A DNA stretch of 64,000 bases from Anaeromyces robustus (Eukaryota; Neocallimastigomycota; Neocallimastigomycetes; Neocallimastigales; Neocallimastigaceae): contig MCFG01000331.1 of assembly GCA_002104895.1 (NCBI GenBank), forward strand, positions 1-64,000, in the 5' to 3' direction. Position numbers and translations under genes: made by a program. Positions within the stretch are counted from its first letter, which is position 1. Every line of letters begins with the position of its first letter. The notes beneath the pieces were generated by a model. The model was not told the origin of the DNA. It worked only from the letters and a program-made list of their open reading frames with translations, and did no database searches. Positions 12,392-31,362 of the stretch are shown one piece after another.

Positions 12392-13407
12392 ATTAATTTT
12401 TAAATAATAATAATAAATAATAAAAGTATTTGTATAAGCTAAAGTGGAAATGTTTATTTTGAATTATTATTTTTCCAAATCATTTGAAAAACATATAATC
12501 AATATTTATTTTCAATATATAATAAAGTATTGTTATTTAAAAAATATTTTAATGTTTTAATGAGCAAAATTAACAACAATAACAATAATAATAAAATTAA
12601 CAACAATAACAATAATAATAATAATAAATAAATAAATAAATAAATATATAAATAAAATTTTAATAATAATAATTGTAATTATAAAGATTATAATACTGAT
12701 TATGTATAATATCAAGAACTAACTTATTTATTATTTACTATTATTATTTAATTTATTTATACTTATATTTAAGAATTGATTAAATAATAATAGTAAATAA
12801 TAAATAATAATAATAAATAATAAATAATTAATAATACTTTTGTTCTAGTGATTAATAAAAATAATGAAATAACAATATTTTTGGATTGATATACACTATT
12901 TACTTTATTTAAATAATATAAAATTTTTTGTTAAGAACAAATCTTTAATATTTTTTTTTTTTAAAAAATTAATTTGATTATAAATAAAATTTTATTTTTT
13001 ATTTATTTTTTTTTTTTAATTAATTTTGTTTTGAATAATTTTTGAATTTTTTTTTTTTTTTAATTAAAAAACTGATAGAAGGTTTTCAAGTAATAAATTT
13101 ATAAAATTTTAAAAAATATCATAATATGCTTTTTCATCATAAATAATATAAAATAAAAAAAAAAATAAAAATAAAAAAAAATAATAATAATATTAATATT
13201 AATAATAATATATAAAACAAGAATAAATAATAAACATTATTTTTTATTTAAAAGGATTTAATATTAATACTTTAAGCTTTTCAAAGAAAAATACTTTATT
13301 TCATGTTATTATATGAAAGCACATTTTATTAATTATTAATAAGTAAATAAAATAAAAAGTTAAAAAATCATTCATCTAGATAAATAAAAGAAGAATATAA
13401 GTTCAAT
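12082..13407. other. Intergenic DNA before the GCP2 gene
   Basis: About 1.3 kb of A/T with TTA/AAT arrays (near 12355-12390 and 12780-12835) and long T-runs. It must include the GCP2 promoter. Nothing else could be supported. Confidence 0.55.
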
Positions 13408-18503
<5,096 letters not shown>

Positions 18504-18795
18504 AAAAAAAAAAAAAAAAAAAAAAGTAAAGATAATAATAATTTTTTATATATATAAAATAAAATTAAGAATAAGAATATAGTAAAAAAAAAATAATAAT
18601 AAATTAAAAAAAAAATTAAAAATAAATATTTACAATTAAAAGAAAGATATTAAATATTAAAAAAATAAAATAAAATAAATAAATAAAAAAAAATTATATA
18701 TACATAATATATAATATAGTAATAAAAAAAATTTTTTTAAGTAGTTTTATTTTATTATAATTTATTTTTTTTATTTAATTTTTATTTATTTATTT

Positions 18796-18831
<36 letters not shown>

Positions 18832-19435
18832 TTTACTTTTCATATTTATTTTTATTTTTAATATATAATGATTATCATTATAATTAGTTATTATTATTAG
18901 TGTTGTTTTTTATAATAATTAATTTATTATTATTATTTATATTTATTTTATTTTTATTTTTGTTTTTATTTTTTATTTTATTATAATATTACTATAATAT
19001 TATGATAATATATATTATTTTAATATTAAAGATTAAATATTATTGGAATTTATTGAATAAATTAATTAAATTATCAATAGTAATTACTGTTTTTCATTTT
19101 TTTACAATTACTTTTATTATTCTATAGAATATATTATATTATATTTTTTTTTTTTTTTTTTTGGTATATTAAATAAAAGAAAAAAAAAAGAGGGATTTTT
19201 CTTTTTCTTTTTCTTTTTTTTTTTTTTTTTTTTTTTGTTAAAATTTTCTATTCTGTTATCTTAAAAAATTATATATATATTTGCAAATTGATAAATATTA
19301 TAGTATATCATATTGATATATCAAAAAGACATAACAAATATAATATACATTAAAAATATACATTTATAGTATATTTTACTTATATGATTTTTTTTTTTGT
19401 TTTTTTAACAATTTTAATTGCTTGATTAAGTGTTT
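18504..19435. other. Spacer between convergent GCP2 and PEX4-like genes
   Basis: About 930 bp of homopolymers and A/T repeats holding the two 3' UTRs. No gene seen. Confidence 0.6.
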
Positions 19436-21177
19436 CTAGTTATTTTTTGCATACATATTAACATACATTTGTACTAATGATTTATAACCTAATTCATCAC
19501 CACAACGTAATAAATTAGCAGCATCACAATTTAATGGACTACTTGGTTCTGGTTGTACTAATAAAAGACAAATAGCCATACAAGCTGATTGTAAAGTCCA
19601 AGCAGGTGACCATTCTGTTTTTAATAAATCTAAACAAATTTCACCAGTCTTTTTTTTTTTTTTTTTTTTTTTGATATAATAATATTTTAATAATAAATAT
19701 TAAATATCAATAATAATAATTAATAAATAATAATATAATAATAATAAATATATATTATTGATTTAATTTTATCAATTTAATTTAATATCTTTTATATATT
19801 TTTATTAAATAATTAATAAATGTTTTTTTTTTTTTTTTTTCTTTTTTTTTTTTCTTTTCTATATATTACCTTAAAATGAACATTTGGATGGCAAACTTTT
19901 GTTACAAAACGAATTTTTGGTGGTTGTATTGGATAAGTCTTTGGTACACTAATAGCAAGTTCAAATCTACCTCCTTTATAAATTAATAAAGTAAATTATA
20001 ATAAAAAAAAAATATATATATATATATTTTTTTGACGATAAATATTAAATTTAATATTAATATTACTAATTATTACGATTTTTATATCATTAAAAATAAT
20101 AAAATAAAATAAAATAAAATAAAATAAAAAAAAAATAAAAAATAATAATAGTAAAAATAAAAATATAAAATAAAAGAAGTAAAAAAAAAAAAAAATACTA
20201 ACCTTTATAACAAGAATCCTCTTGACCTAAAATAACAGCTTTCCATTCTAATAAATTATCATCACTAATTGGATGAAGTTCTGGAATTTGTTCATTTGGT
20301 GAATGTTGAAGATTCTTTAACTATATATGAAAAAAATTACATATTTTGATATTAATAATATGTATTATAAAAAATTAATTAAATTTTATTTAAATTTATT
20401 AATGTGAATAATAATTTCTTCTATAATTATATATAAATTTCTAATATGATGATAAGAAATTAATTAAATTTTATTTAAATTTATTGTGAATATAATATTT
20501 CTTCCATAAATTCATATATTGTATTTATAAATTTTTTTATTTATTTATTTGTTCTTATCTTTGATAAAATGTTTAATGATTTATTTCCATCTTTATACTT
20601 CATTAATTTTATATTTTATTAATAATGAAATTTCAACTTTTGATTCAAATTTTTATTTTATGGCAATTATTTGAGATTTTATAGTATATATAAAAATATA
20701 TATTTTAAAACTTCATAATTGAAATTACTAATTTTAAAAAATATATACTTTATAATTCACTAAATAACAAATAAAACATAATGTAATATATATATATATA
20801 TATATCATAATTATATGTGAATAAATGTAATAATTTTTCCTTATTCTTCAATTTTTGTGACTATTTTTCTTTATTTCTAATTTATTCAAGAATAGACATT
20901 TAAAATGTAACCATAATAATAATTTTTTTTTGTTATTTTTTTTTTGTTTGGCAAAATCATGAATTCAAAATGTGTTTTTAAAAAAGCTTGTAAATTAAGT
21001 ATATATGAAATTAATTACCTCTTTAATTAATCTTTTAATTATATAAGAATATAATATATTAAAATAAAATAAAATAAAATAAATATTAAATATAATGAAT
21101 AATTATTATTATTGTTGTATTATAAAAAAAAAATACAATTATATATATATATAAAACCTTTTGGTCACAGTATCCAT
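19436..21177 (-). CDS. PEX4: Ubiquitin-conjugating enzyme E2, PEX4/UBC21 type
   Basis: Five exons on the minus strand give about 160 residues, normal for a single-domain E2. Exon 1 (21177-21158) encodes MDTVTK plus part of R; exon 2 (21031-21019) is only 13 nt; together they read MDTVTKRLIKE, the usual N-terminal E2 helix. Exon 3 (20320-20203) gives LKNLQHSP...WKAVILG, exon 4 FELAISVPKTYPIQPPKIRF and HPNVHFK, exon 5 TGEICLDLLKTEWSPAW with the catalytic Cys, then PSSPLNCDAANLLR. The HPN tripeptide and Cys are intact. The TGEICLD..K..WSP and SPLNCD.ANLLR pattern matches plant UBC21 and yeast Pex4, which monoubiquitinates the peroxisomal import receptor Pex5. The exon 1 donor reads GTTTTA, unlike the other introns. 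Exon 1 lies in the duplicated block. Confidence 0.85.
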
Positions 21178-21523
21178 TTTATATACTTGTTAATGAAATT
21201 TAAGAAAAAAAATACTATTATTTTTAAAAAATATATAAATAAAAATATAATAATAAAAAAAAATAAAGTATGTTAATAATTTTTTTATTTAATTTTATGT
21301 TATTTTATTTTTATTTATTTTATTTTATTTTATTTTATTTTATTTTATTTTATTTTATTTTATTTTATTTTATTTTATTTTATTTTATTTTATTTTATTT
21401 TATTTTATTTTATTTTATTTTATTTTATTTTAGAATATAAAAAATTAAATTTAATTGAATTAAATTTCTTTTTAACTTACACAACACAATTTTTTTTACA
21501 AATAAAAAATAATTTTTTAAACT

Positions 21524-21558
<35 letters not shown>

Positions 21559-21757
21559 AAAAGAAAAACAGTTGAAAATAAATTTCGTCTACCATAAAAA
21601 TTAAAATTTTTAAAATTTTATTTAATATAAATATATATAAAGAAAATAATACAGAAAATTTTATAAATATATTAATAATAATAAATTATTGGTTTATCGA
21701 CTTTTCTTTAATATAGATATGACCCATATTTTTATTAATATATTTGTATATTTGATC
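21150..21757. repeat. Duplicated block, copy B
   Basis: Identical to 1-608. Here the block covers exon 1 of the PEX4-like gene and its 5' flank, and continues on the right into unique A/T DNA (TTTGATCTAAAAT) rather than LINE. Confidence 0.95.
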
Positions 21758-22370
21758 TAAAATAATTTTTTTATCATTAATAATTATTATAATCATTATT
21801 ATTAATAATAATATTATTAATATTAAAATATTTCTAAATATTTTTAATAATAATAATAATAATAATATATAGCAAATAATTATAAAAAAAAAAAAAAAAG
21901 AGTAAATAATATAATTAGTATAATTTTTTTATTTTCAAATATATAATTATTAAGTGGTTATGATATATAATTATAATTTATAGATATACATTTATAATTT
22001 GAATTAATGATATATTTTTTTAATCATGAATTTCTTTTTTAATATATAAAAATTATTCGATTATTAGATGAAGTTTTAGTTTAGACTTAGATTAGTTTCA
22101 TTTATATCTTAAAAATAAATATCAGTATTAATCAAAAAAAAAAGATAATTTTGTCATAAATTTTTTAATTTATTTATTTATTTATTTATTAAGTCTTATA
22201 TTCTTTTTGATGCATCTTCTTCTGATTATTTAAGGTTTATCATTATAGAATAAATAATATATAATTTGATAAAGATATAAGATATTTTATCTATATAATG
22301 ATTTTTTGATATTTTATATATATGTTTTATTATATAATATATAAATATTAAAAATATGAAAATATGATTA

Positions 22371-22409
<39 letters not shown>

Positions 22410-22525
22410 TTTGATTAGACTAATATTTGTATAGAAGTTTTAAATATATTAAATAATTATATTTTAACCAGAGTTGTCCTTTATTTTTATTTTATTTTAT
22501 TTTTATTTATTTTCTTTTTTTTTTT

Positions 22526-22646
22526 ATGTTTTTAATTAAATTTGCTAATAAAATAGGCATTATGTCTTTTATTTTATTTTATTTTTATTTTTTTCTTTTT
22601 TTTTTTTATGTTTTTAATTAAATTTGCTAATAAAATAGGCATTATA
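22526..22646. repeat. Tandem duplication, 82-bp period
   Basis: The segment starting ATGTTTTTAATTAAATTTGC and ending GGCATTAT occurs at 22526-22563 and again at 22608-22645, with T-rich DNA between that is itself repeated. Confidence 0.85.
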
Positions 22647-22698
22647 TAAGAAAAAATTTTTTTATTTAATGAATAGTAAAAATAATTTAAAGAAGATA

Positions 22699-22772
22699 GA
22701 ATTAAATAGACGACTTCATAAATGACTTAATCTTGGAAATAATATTACCTTATGAAGTCGCCTATTTAATTC
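22699..22772. repeat. 23-bp inverted repeat (hairpin)
   Basis: The arm 22699-22721 (GAATTAAATAG...CTTCATAA) pairs with 22750-22772 with one mismatch and a 28-base loop. The loop starts with AATGACTTA and its reverse complement, TAAGTCATT, follows the right arm, allowing a second fold. It contains unusual CGACTTC bases for this DNA. It may be a MITE remnant or a structured transcript. Confidence 0.8.
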
Positions 22773-23803
22773 TAAGTCATTATTCAATTTTTAAAAAAAA
22801 TAATTATTCTATATGATTTATTTCTCAATTGCCATACCACATTTCAATTTCAATGATACTTTAAACAAAACAAAAAAAAAACATATATTTAAAACCACAC
22901 ACACACAAATATCAAATAATAAAAACACTTTTTTATTATTATTTTATTATATTTATTAATTTTATTTGTTTTTTTTTTTTTTTTTTTTTATTTTTATTTT
23001 TATTATTTATTTGTTTTATATATATATATATTATATATTATATATATATATTAATGTAGTAAAGATTTTTGTTTTTGTTTTTACGATATTTTTTTTTTTT
23101 GTTTATTACTTAATTATTTATTTATTATTTATTTGTTTTATTCTATTTTGTTTTTTATTTTTGTTTTTGTTTTTATTTTTATTTTTATTTTGTTTTTATT
23201 TTGTTTTTATTTTATTTTTAATTTTTTATTTTATTCTTGTTTTTTTTATTTTATTAATATTTGTTGCGTTTTATATCTAATGATATAGAGGATTTTATAC
23301 GCTTTTTTTTTTTTTAGTTCGTTTTGGTGTTTTTTTTTTTCGTTTTTCGTTTTTCGTTTTTTTTTTTTTTTTTTTTTTATATATAAATATAATAAATAAA
23401 AATTATATAAATAAATGAAATCCATGATTATATATATTATTTTTATAAATATATTAAAAATAAAAAAAAAAAAAAATAAAAAGTATATGAATAACTTAGT
23501 TATAATTAATAAAATAATATATATTAATATGATTAAAAAAAAAAATCAATAAATAAAATAAAATAAAATAAAAAATAAAAAAAAAAAAAACTATAGTTTT
23601 AAAACTTTTATAATTATTTTTCGTTTCAATTTTTTTAAAGTATTTTTATTTTATTAGGGAATAAAAAATAAAAAAAAATGATATATATTAATTAAATTAA
23701 GAATTATGTGTGCTTGTTGCTATATATAATGCTAATAACTAAAATTATTAACTTGATTTAAAAGACTTTTATATATAATTTATCTCTATACTATATATAA
23801 TAA

Positions 23804-23843
<40 letters not shown>

Positions 23844-24026
23844 TAAAAAAAAAAAAAAAATGTAAAAAAATTTAAAATTATACTTTGCAAAAGAATATAT
23901 ATATTTTTTAATAAAATATAAAATTAAACAAAAAAACAAAAAAAAGAAAAAAAAATGAAATGAGAAATAAAAATTTTATATAAATAAATATAAAATAATC
24001 GTATTATATATTGGGATGACTATAAT

Positions 24027-24058
<32 letters not shown>

Positions 24059-24380
24059 CTTTTTTTTTTCTTCTATGTATCAAAAATTAATTATTATTAT
24101 TATTATTATTATTAATGATTATTATTAGTTGTAATTATTATTAGTTGTAATTATTATGTTTCTGATAAGACTAAACATAAAACGCTTAAAATGAACCAGT
24201 TTATTACATTTACAAAAAAGAAAAATTGAATAAAAAAAGAATTATATAAAAAATTTATAAAATGGTATATTTTATTGGTGGGTTTCCAATAATGATTAAT
24301 ATTTTATATTTCTTTTCAAATAATTTTTTTTTTTTTCATTTTGAATACTTCCATTTGGAATTAAAAAAAAAAAAATCATT
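22773..24380. other. Low-complexity intergenic DNA
   Basis: T-rich runs with Phe/Ile/Tyr-only pseudo-ORFs, an ACACACAC tract at about 22895, and poly(T)/poly(A) stretches near 23810-23860. No gene seen. The 3' UTR of the Stealth gene lies at the right end. Confidence 0.6.
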
Positions 24381-26789
24381 TTAATTTTCATTCTGTGAAT
24401 TACTGCTTAAAACTTTTTCAAATGGTCCAGGTTCTGGATACATAAATTTTAAGAATTCTCTTAATTGTTCACCAGCTTCTGGATATGTATAATCATCATT
24501 TAAATTATACATTAATAAAGTTTCAGATTCCACAATTTCTTTAAATAAATTTTGATTATGTCTACAATTATCATAAATGGCACCAAAAGTAAATAATTTT
24601 TTTACATATTCTTCACTCATAATATGAAAACCATACTTTAAAATAGTACGTATATGTTTTTCATTATTATTATCATTATTCAAATTCTTTTCAGTTTCAT
24701 CTTCAGCATAAATATATGTCATATTATATTGTTTATCAAATTCTTCTTCAAAATTTGATGAGGAAGCTTGATAACGTAAATAAGAAAGTTTAGAAAGTGG
24801 AGGCAAAATATCAAAACCATCACGAAAACGGTGAGTTAAAGTAAGGTTAAGATATTCCCTATAAAGTTGACGAGAAGGTTCATATAAATCACGATAGAAT
24901 ACATAAGGAGCATGATATAAAGAATTAATTCCAATATCTTGACCAAAAAATGATTTTAAACAGAAAGTTGTAATTGATTCTGCAGCCTCAAACTTTTGAG
25001 ACCAAGAAGTTTTGAAAGTATCTTTATAACCAATACGTTTATAAGAATTAAGATTTTTATCTACTCTACGATTTTCCATATATATAATTGGAAAATGGAA
25101 ATGACGAGCTGCATTTGGATAATAAGTCTTAGAATAAACTTTTTCTTCTTCATCTTTACTAAAGAAATTCTTAATACGATCTGAAAATTTTGAAGTTTTC
25201 TTAACTTCTTTCATATTTACAGATTCAAGTGAATCATTTTTTTCAATAGATGTAAAATCAGAACTCCAATTTTTATTTTCATATTCTTCTTTATTAACAA
25301 GACCACTATATACTCCATTACTTAAATCTAAAACGAATTGTTGGCCATTAATATCATCCAATACAATAATTGAATCATTTTTATTTTTTATTTCGTTTCT
25401 ACCAGGAATATTTTGATTTTCAACATTTTCCATTTCCTTTATTGCTTCTTCATCAATAGCATAATGAAACATTGGATCAGGCATTGGTATAAAATTGTTA
25501 TAATCTAAAAGACTACGACGATAGACACGTTGTGGTGGAACATCATTGTTTCTTTTCTCTTCTCTTTTCTTGTTGTTACCATATAAGAATTCCCATATGC
25601 CAGAATCAGTAATTTTTGTACCTTTTCTATGGTTATTAAACTTCTTTCTTTCTCTTATAATTTTTTCATTATGATTAAGAGGTTTAACTAAAGATGGGTT
25701 TAAATTATAGGCTTCTCCACCCCCGTAAAAGAATAAAGAAGGATGTACTGGACGTCTAAAGAAATAATCATCATTAATCTGAATAAACTGTTCAGAAATA
25801 CCTTCAATTTTATCTAAATACCATTCAATTGCAAATGAATTAAAGGTTGGATTTACATCTTCACCTAATACATTCTTTTCTGGTAAAAGTTTTGATTGAT
25901 CAATAATTTTTATACGATCAAAAGAAGGATCTAACCATTCTGGAACATGATTCGTTGGTGACACTATATATATAGTACCTTTATGCCAAATTAAATTATT
26001 TATTAATGAGCGTATTGAATAACGAAGTTCATCTACACATCTATCACGACTATCTGGTTTTGCATGTCCACCATTATATTTTGCCTTTTGTTGTAAATGT
26101 AATGGTTCTGAGCCATTAATCCATGTGTATACAATTGATATATTTGCAGCCCATTCCCATTCTGGTTCAAGTTCTGGACCACGTATTCCATTTTCAACTT
26201 CATGAGCATAACGAAGATGAAATTCTAATTCACGCATGTCTGGATAAGCATCTCTCATATTCTTACTGACATGAGTTGTTTCTTGGTCCAATAAATCATT
26301 AGCTTCTTCTAATAATAAATTTATAGCTGTTGGACGTAAGCTTTTTGGCAATACCTCAAGATCTCCTAATGGATAATAATGTATTTCAATATCCTATTTA
26401 TAATTTATAATAAAAAATTAAAAGAAATATATCATATTAATATAAATATTTATAAAATTTAATAAAATTAATAATCTAAATTTATATAATAATAAAAAAA
26501 GATTCTTTATAAATTTTTAATTATTTACCTTTTGTTGTTGTCTTTGAAGATGAAAGCCATATATTATTGAATCTGTTGTATTACTCATTATTAATGTTGA
26601 AAGAAACGGTATTATTTTATCAAAACGGTAATTTAACGTTATAATGAAATACAACGCTACAGCTCCCATAGACAATATGACTATGCCTGCACTAACCAAA
26701 CTAAATATTTTAGATTTGGATACTGGTTTTTCTTTTGGTTGTATAGGAGCATATTTATAACTATTTCTATTTATCTTTTCAAAAAACAT
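24381..26789 (-). CDS. Stealth-family glycan phosphotransferase (type II membrane protein)
   Basis: Two exons (26789-26529 and 26393-24381) joined in phase give 757 residues. Residues about 28-53 form one transmembrane anchor after a Lys-rich cytosolic tail, so the catalytic part should face the Golgi lumen. Stealth regions are visible in order: CR1 with SIVYTWINGSEP, CR2 with RDRCVDELRYSIRSL, GTIYIVSPT, VPEWLD and QINDDYFF, CR3 with HAPYVFYRDLYEP and HRFRDGFDI.P..., and CR4 with YNLNDDYTYPE and FMYPEPGPFEK. Stealth enzymes, including human GNPTAB, transfer sugar-1-phosphate groups to glycans. A roughly 170-residue charged insert between CR2 and CR3 looks species-specific. The donor or acceptor sugar cannot be told from sequence. 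The intron splits the stem after QRQQQK. Confidence 0.9.
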
Positions 26790-29700
26790 TTTAATTATAT
26801 ATATATTTTATAAAAATATACTTTTAAATTTTAAAAATTTACTATTATATTTTATTACTAGTATATGATATTGAGAATACTCCAAATCATATATTTTGTA
26901 AAATTATAATAGTCTTATTATCTTAATTTAAATTACAATATATATCTCTCAAATTTTTATTTTTTATCTTTTTTTATCTTTTATTATGTTGGCTTTAGTA
27001 AAATATTTTTTAATAATTAAATTACTTTATTATTCAATAAATTTGTTTAGTTTGTTTTTCAATTTTTATTATTTTATATCTTTACTACTATTTTGTTTAT
27101 TTTATTAATAATCTTTTTTTGTTTATTTTTATTATTTTAAAATTTTGTTAATTTTTGTTTATATTATTATTTTAATTTTGAATTTTTTAGATTTAATTTT
27201 ATTTTTAATTTTTTTTTATGCTTTTCTATATCATTTTTTGTTTAATTTTTTTGGTTTTATTATGTTTTTTTTTTTTTCTATTTTATTCTTTTAATTATTA
27301 TTACTTTATGATTTTATATATATCGTGATTAATTTATGGTATAACTATTATTTTCTTATTAATAGATTTTAATTAATTTGATAAAATTTATTTGATAAAA
27401 ATATAGTAGTTATTATTATTAATATTATTATATTATTATTATGATAATGATTATGATTAATAATTATTGATATAATAAAATATGGATAAAATAATAATTT
27501 TCCTTATATATTATTAATTATATCTTGTAACCTTTAACTATAAAGATTATATTCTAATATTATATTATTTATAATTATTTATGATTATTATTGATGATAT
27601 TAATAAATAAATAGAAGTTATAATAAATTTTTTTTATCCTTTTCTTTTTTTTTTTTGGTATATTTATTTTCTATTAATTCTATTATATTTTTATTATTTT
27701 TTTATTTCTTTTTCCCTTTATTTATTTTTTTTTATTGTTATTTTTATACTTTTCCTACTTTTTATTATTTTTTTTTTCTATTTTCTCTATATTTATTATA
27801 AGATATATAAATAAAATCAAAAAATAAAAAATTATTTAAAAAATATTATAGAAAAGCGAAAAAAAAAAAAATAAAGAAATTTTAAATTATATATATATAT
27901 AAAAAAATAAAAAAAAATAATAATAATAAATAATAATAAATAAATAATAATTAATATTATAATAAGAATTAATAAAGTAATATATACTAATTAATTAATA
28001 ATATATTATACAATATATTATTATTTAATTCAATTATTAAATTTTTTTATTATTTTAATAGTTAATAATATTGAATAATATATTTAATAAGAATTATAAT
28101 ATATAAAATATTAAATATAATAAAAAAAATATTTAATAAATATTATTAATATTAATATTAATAATTTTTTTATTTATTTTTATATTAATTATTATATATA
28201 TTAATATAAAACTATATATTATAATATATTTAATATATGTATTCGTTTAATAATTTTATTAGAATTAAATACTAACAATATATTTCAATTATATTTACTA
28301 ATATAAATAATATAAATAATTATTACAAAAAAACATATCAACTATATATTATAATCAAAACAAATTAAAAAAAAACAATATTGTATTATATGAATAATAT
28401 ATTATAATTTTTAATTATATATTATATTACACTACATATATTAATATATTTCCTTTACATTCACTTAATATAATACAAAATAATAAATAATATTTCTATT
28501 GAATAAATAATATATATATTAAATAATATATAAAAATAACATTTTGTTTATTATATTATACTAAATAAATTAATTAAAGTTCATAGGAGAGTAATATATT
28601 AAAATTTTTATAAATAAATTGTATAATATATGAACATTTTTATTAGAAAATATACACTTTATTATATAGTATAATAAATATATTTTAAATTATTGATGTA
28701 ATAAATTATAAATATTAAATAACATCGAAAATAAATTGTATCCTATCATCTTTCTTACAATACAATTAAATAAATTAAATATAATACAGATTTTTGAATA
28801 ATTTTATAATTTTCTATATATTGAATAGCTGACTTAAAAAATTTTCCAAAAAAAAAAAAAAATTAGTGTAAACTATAATATATTATTACATATATTAAAA
28901 TATATTTGTAATATATTATAAATTTTATTTATTTTAACTTTAATATATGATAAAATTTAAAAAAAAATTGATATATAATATTAATACATATATCAATCTA
29001 ATTTTTTTTTTTATTAAGAAATAATTATAATTTAGTTATATATTTAAAAACGTGAATAAAAATATAAAAATTTACAGCATTTCTATCACTATTATCAATA
29101 ATCATTAATTTTTATATATTTAGTATTTTTTACTATTGAAACAAATTTTTATTATTTCTTATTATCATTTTTATTAAAATATTATAAAATATAATTAATT
29201 TTATTATGTGTGCTTTTTACTTGAATATTATTGAATTATCACTTCAATAATAATCATTATTATTAATTATTATTATTAATTAGTATTATACAGAAGAATT
29301 TGATGTTGATTCTGGAATATTTAATAAATCAATTATTTTCTATATAACATTATATAACATATTCAAATATAATAGATATATAAATTAATATATATTTATT
29401 ATTTGTGTTATATTAGTTATAATGACTTATTCCTAAATTAATCTATATTTAATATATAAAATTAAAAATTAATATAAAAATTTAACTTTATTAATGGATG
29501 AAATATAGCCTAAAATGGAAACCCTTTCAATTGTATTATAATCTATTATATAAATATATTATAGTATTATAATTTATATATAATATAAATGTTTAAAAAA
29601 AATTTTTTTTTTTTTTGATTTTTTATAATTACAATCATTAATAGTTTTAATTAATTAATTTATTTATTTATTTATTTAATATTTATTTATTAATTAATTA

Positions 29701-30284
29701 ATTAATTATGAAAAGAAGAAAAAAAAAATATTGATCTCAAATCCATCAAAAAAGTATCAAAAAAAGTATTTCCATATATTATAATATATTATTAATATTA
29801 ATATCAAAAAAAATGTTACAAAAAAAAAAAAAACAACCTTGTTTTAAAATAGGTATAAAATAAAATATTTGTATTGTAATACATAATTATTATTTTAAAA
29901 CATTAAAACAAGTCTATAAATAAATCTATTAATGAATTGTTATATAACTTATAATTGCCTTTTATTTTTCTAAATTTTAACATATTGATATTAAATAAAA
30001 AGAAAAAACCATTATTATATATATTATATGCTATATTTAACGATAGAATTATAAACTACTGATAATAAATTTATTATTTATACATTTATTTAGTTATATA
30101 TAGTTAATTAGTTAATGGATTATATTCATATTCAAATTTACATTTACATTTATATTCTTAATTTGCTAAATTAAAAACATAAATGTAAATTAGTTACTTA
30201 TTTATTTATTTATTCATTTATTCATTTATTTATTTATTTATATATTTACACAGTTCATTATTTATTACAAATTAAAGTAATACT

Positions 30285-30365
30285 AAAAAAAGGAATAATG
30301 TAAAAAAAAAAAAAAAAAAAAATCTTTATTATGTGTTATATCACACATAATTCATTCCTTTTTTT
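30285..30365. repeat. Nested palindrome
   Basis: Outer arms AAAAAAAGGAAT (30285-30296) and ATTCCTTTTTTT (30354-30365) are exact inverses. Inside, TTATGTGT and ACACATAA form an 8-bp stem around TATATC. The whole can fold as a two-part hairpin. Confidence 0.75.
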
Positions 30366-31207
30366 TTTTTATCAATACCAACATCTTAATAATAAACAAT
30401 AAATATTAATATTAATATAATTTATTTACAATAAATTTATATTTTAAAATAAATCTATTATATATATAAAAAAAGATTTTTTTTTTATTTTATTTTATAT
30501 CAACAGGGAATATATATAAAATCTGGTAAATAAATAAAAAGTTTTTTATTTAATATATCAATTATAAACATTTATAATTCAATATATTATTATTATATTT
30601 AAATTCTTTTTTCAATTATTTTTTTAAGATTACACAAAAAAAAAAATTATTTGGAATTTTTCCTTTTTTTTTTATTTCTTTAATTAAATAAATAATTTTA
30701 TAGCAATTTTGTGTAATATTCTTTTAATTTTAAAAAATATTAAAATAATTTTTTAATATAACCAATAGTCTTATAATATAAAAAATAAAGTTTAAATATA
30801 AATTAAATTTTTAATACTTAATACATGTAAGACACTATTTTATATTAAATCAAGCATATGTGTACATGTGATTATGATACATAAATTTATAATATACACA
30901 AAAATTATGTAAACCATTCATTAAAATAATAAATAATATAAAAAACAAAAAAAAAATAATAAAAGTAATATTTAGTAATACTATTATTATTTGTTACTTG
31001 TTATTTGTTATTTGTTATTATTATTATTATTATTATTATAAATTATTATTATTATTTATTATTATTATTATTATTATTTATTGTTATTATTATTATTATT
31101 ATTATTATTTATGGTTATTATCTTTTATTGGTAAAACTCTCACCTCAATCTAAAGGGAAAAAATGATATTCTTCAAAGAATTTATTATTATTTTTTTTAT
31201 TTATATA

Positions 31208-31362
<155 letters not shown>

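Noticed and set aside
22966-23280. 104-codon Phe/Ile/Tyr/Leu ORF
   Set aside because: Translation of T-rich low-complexity DNA; no start context, no conserved residue.
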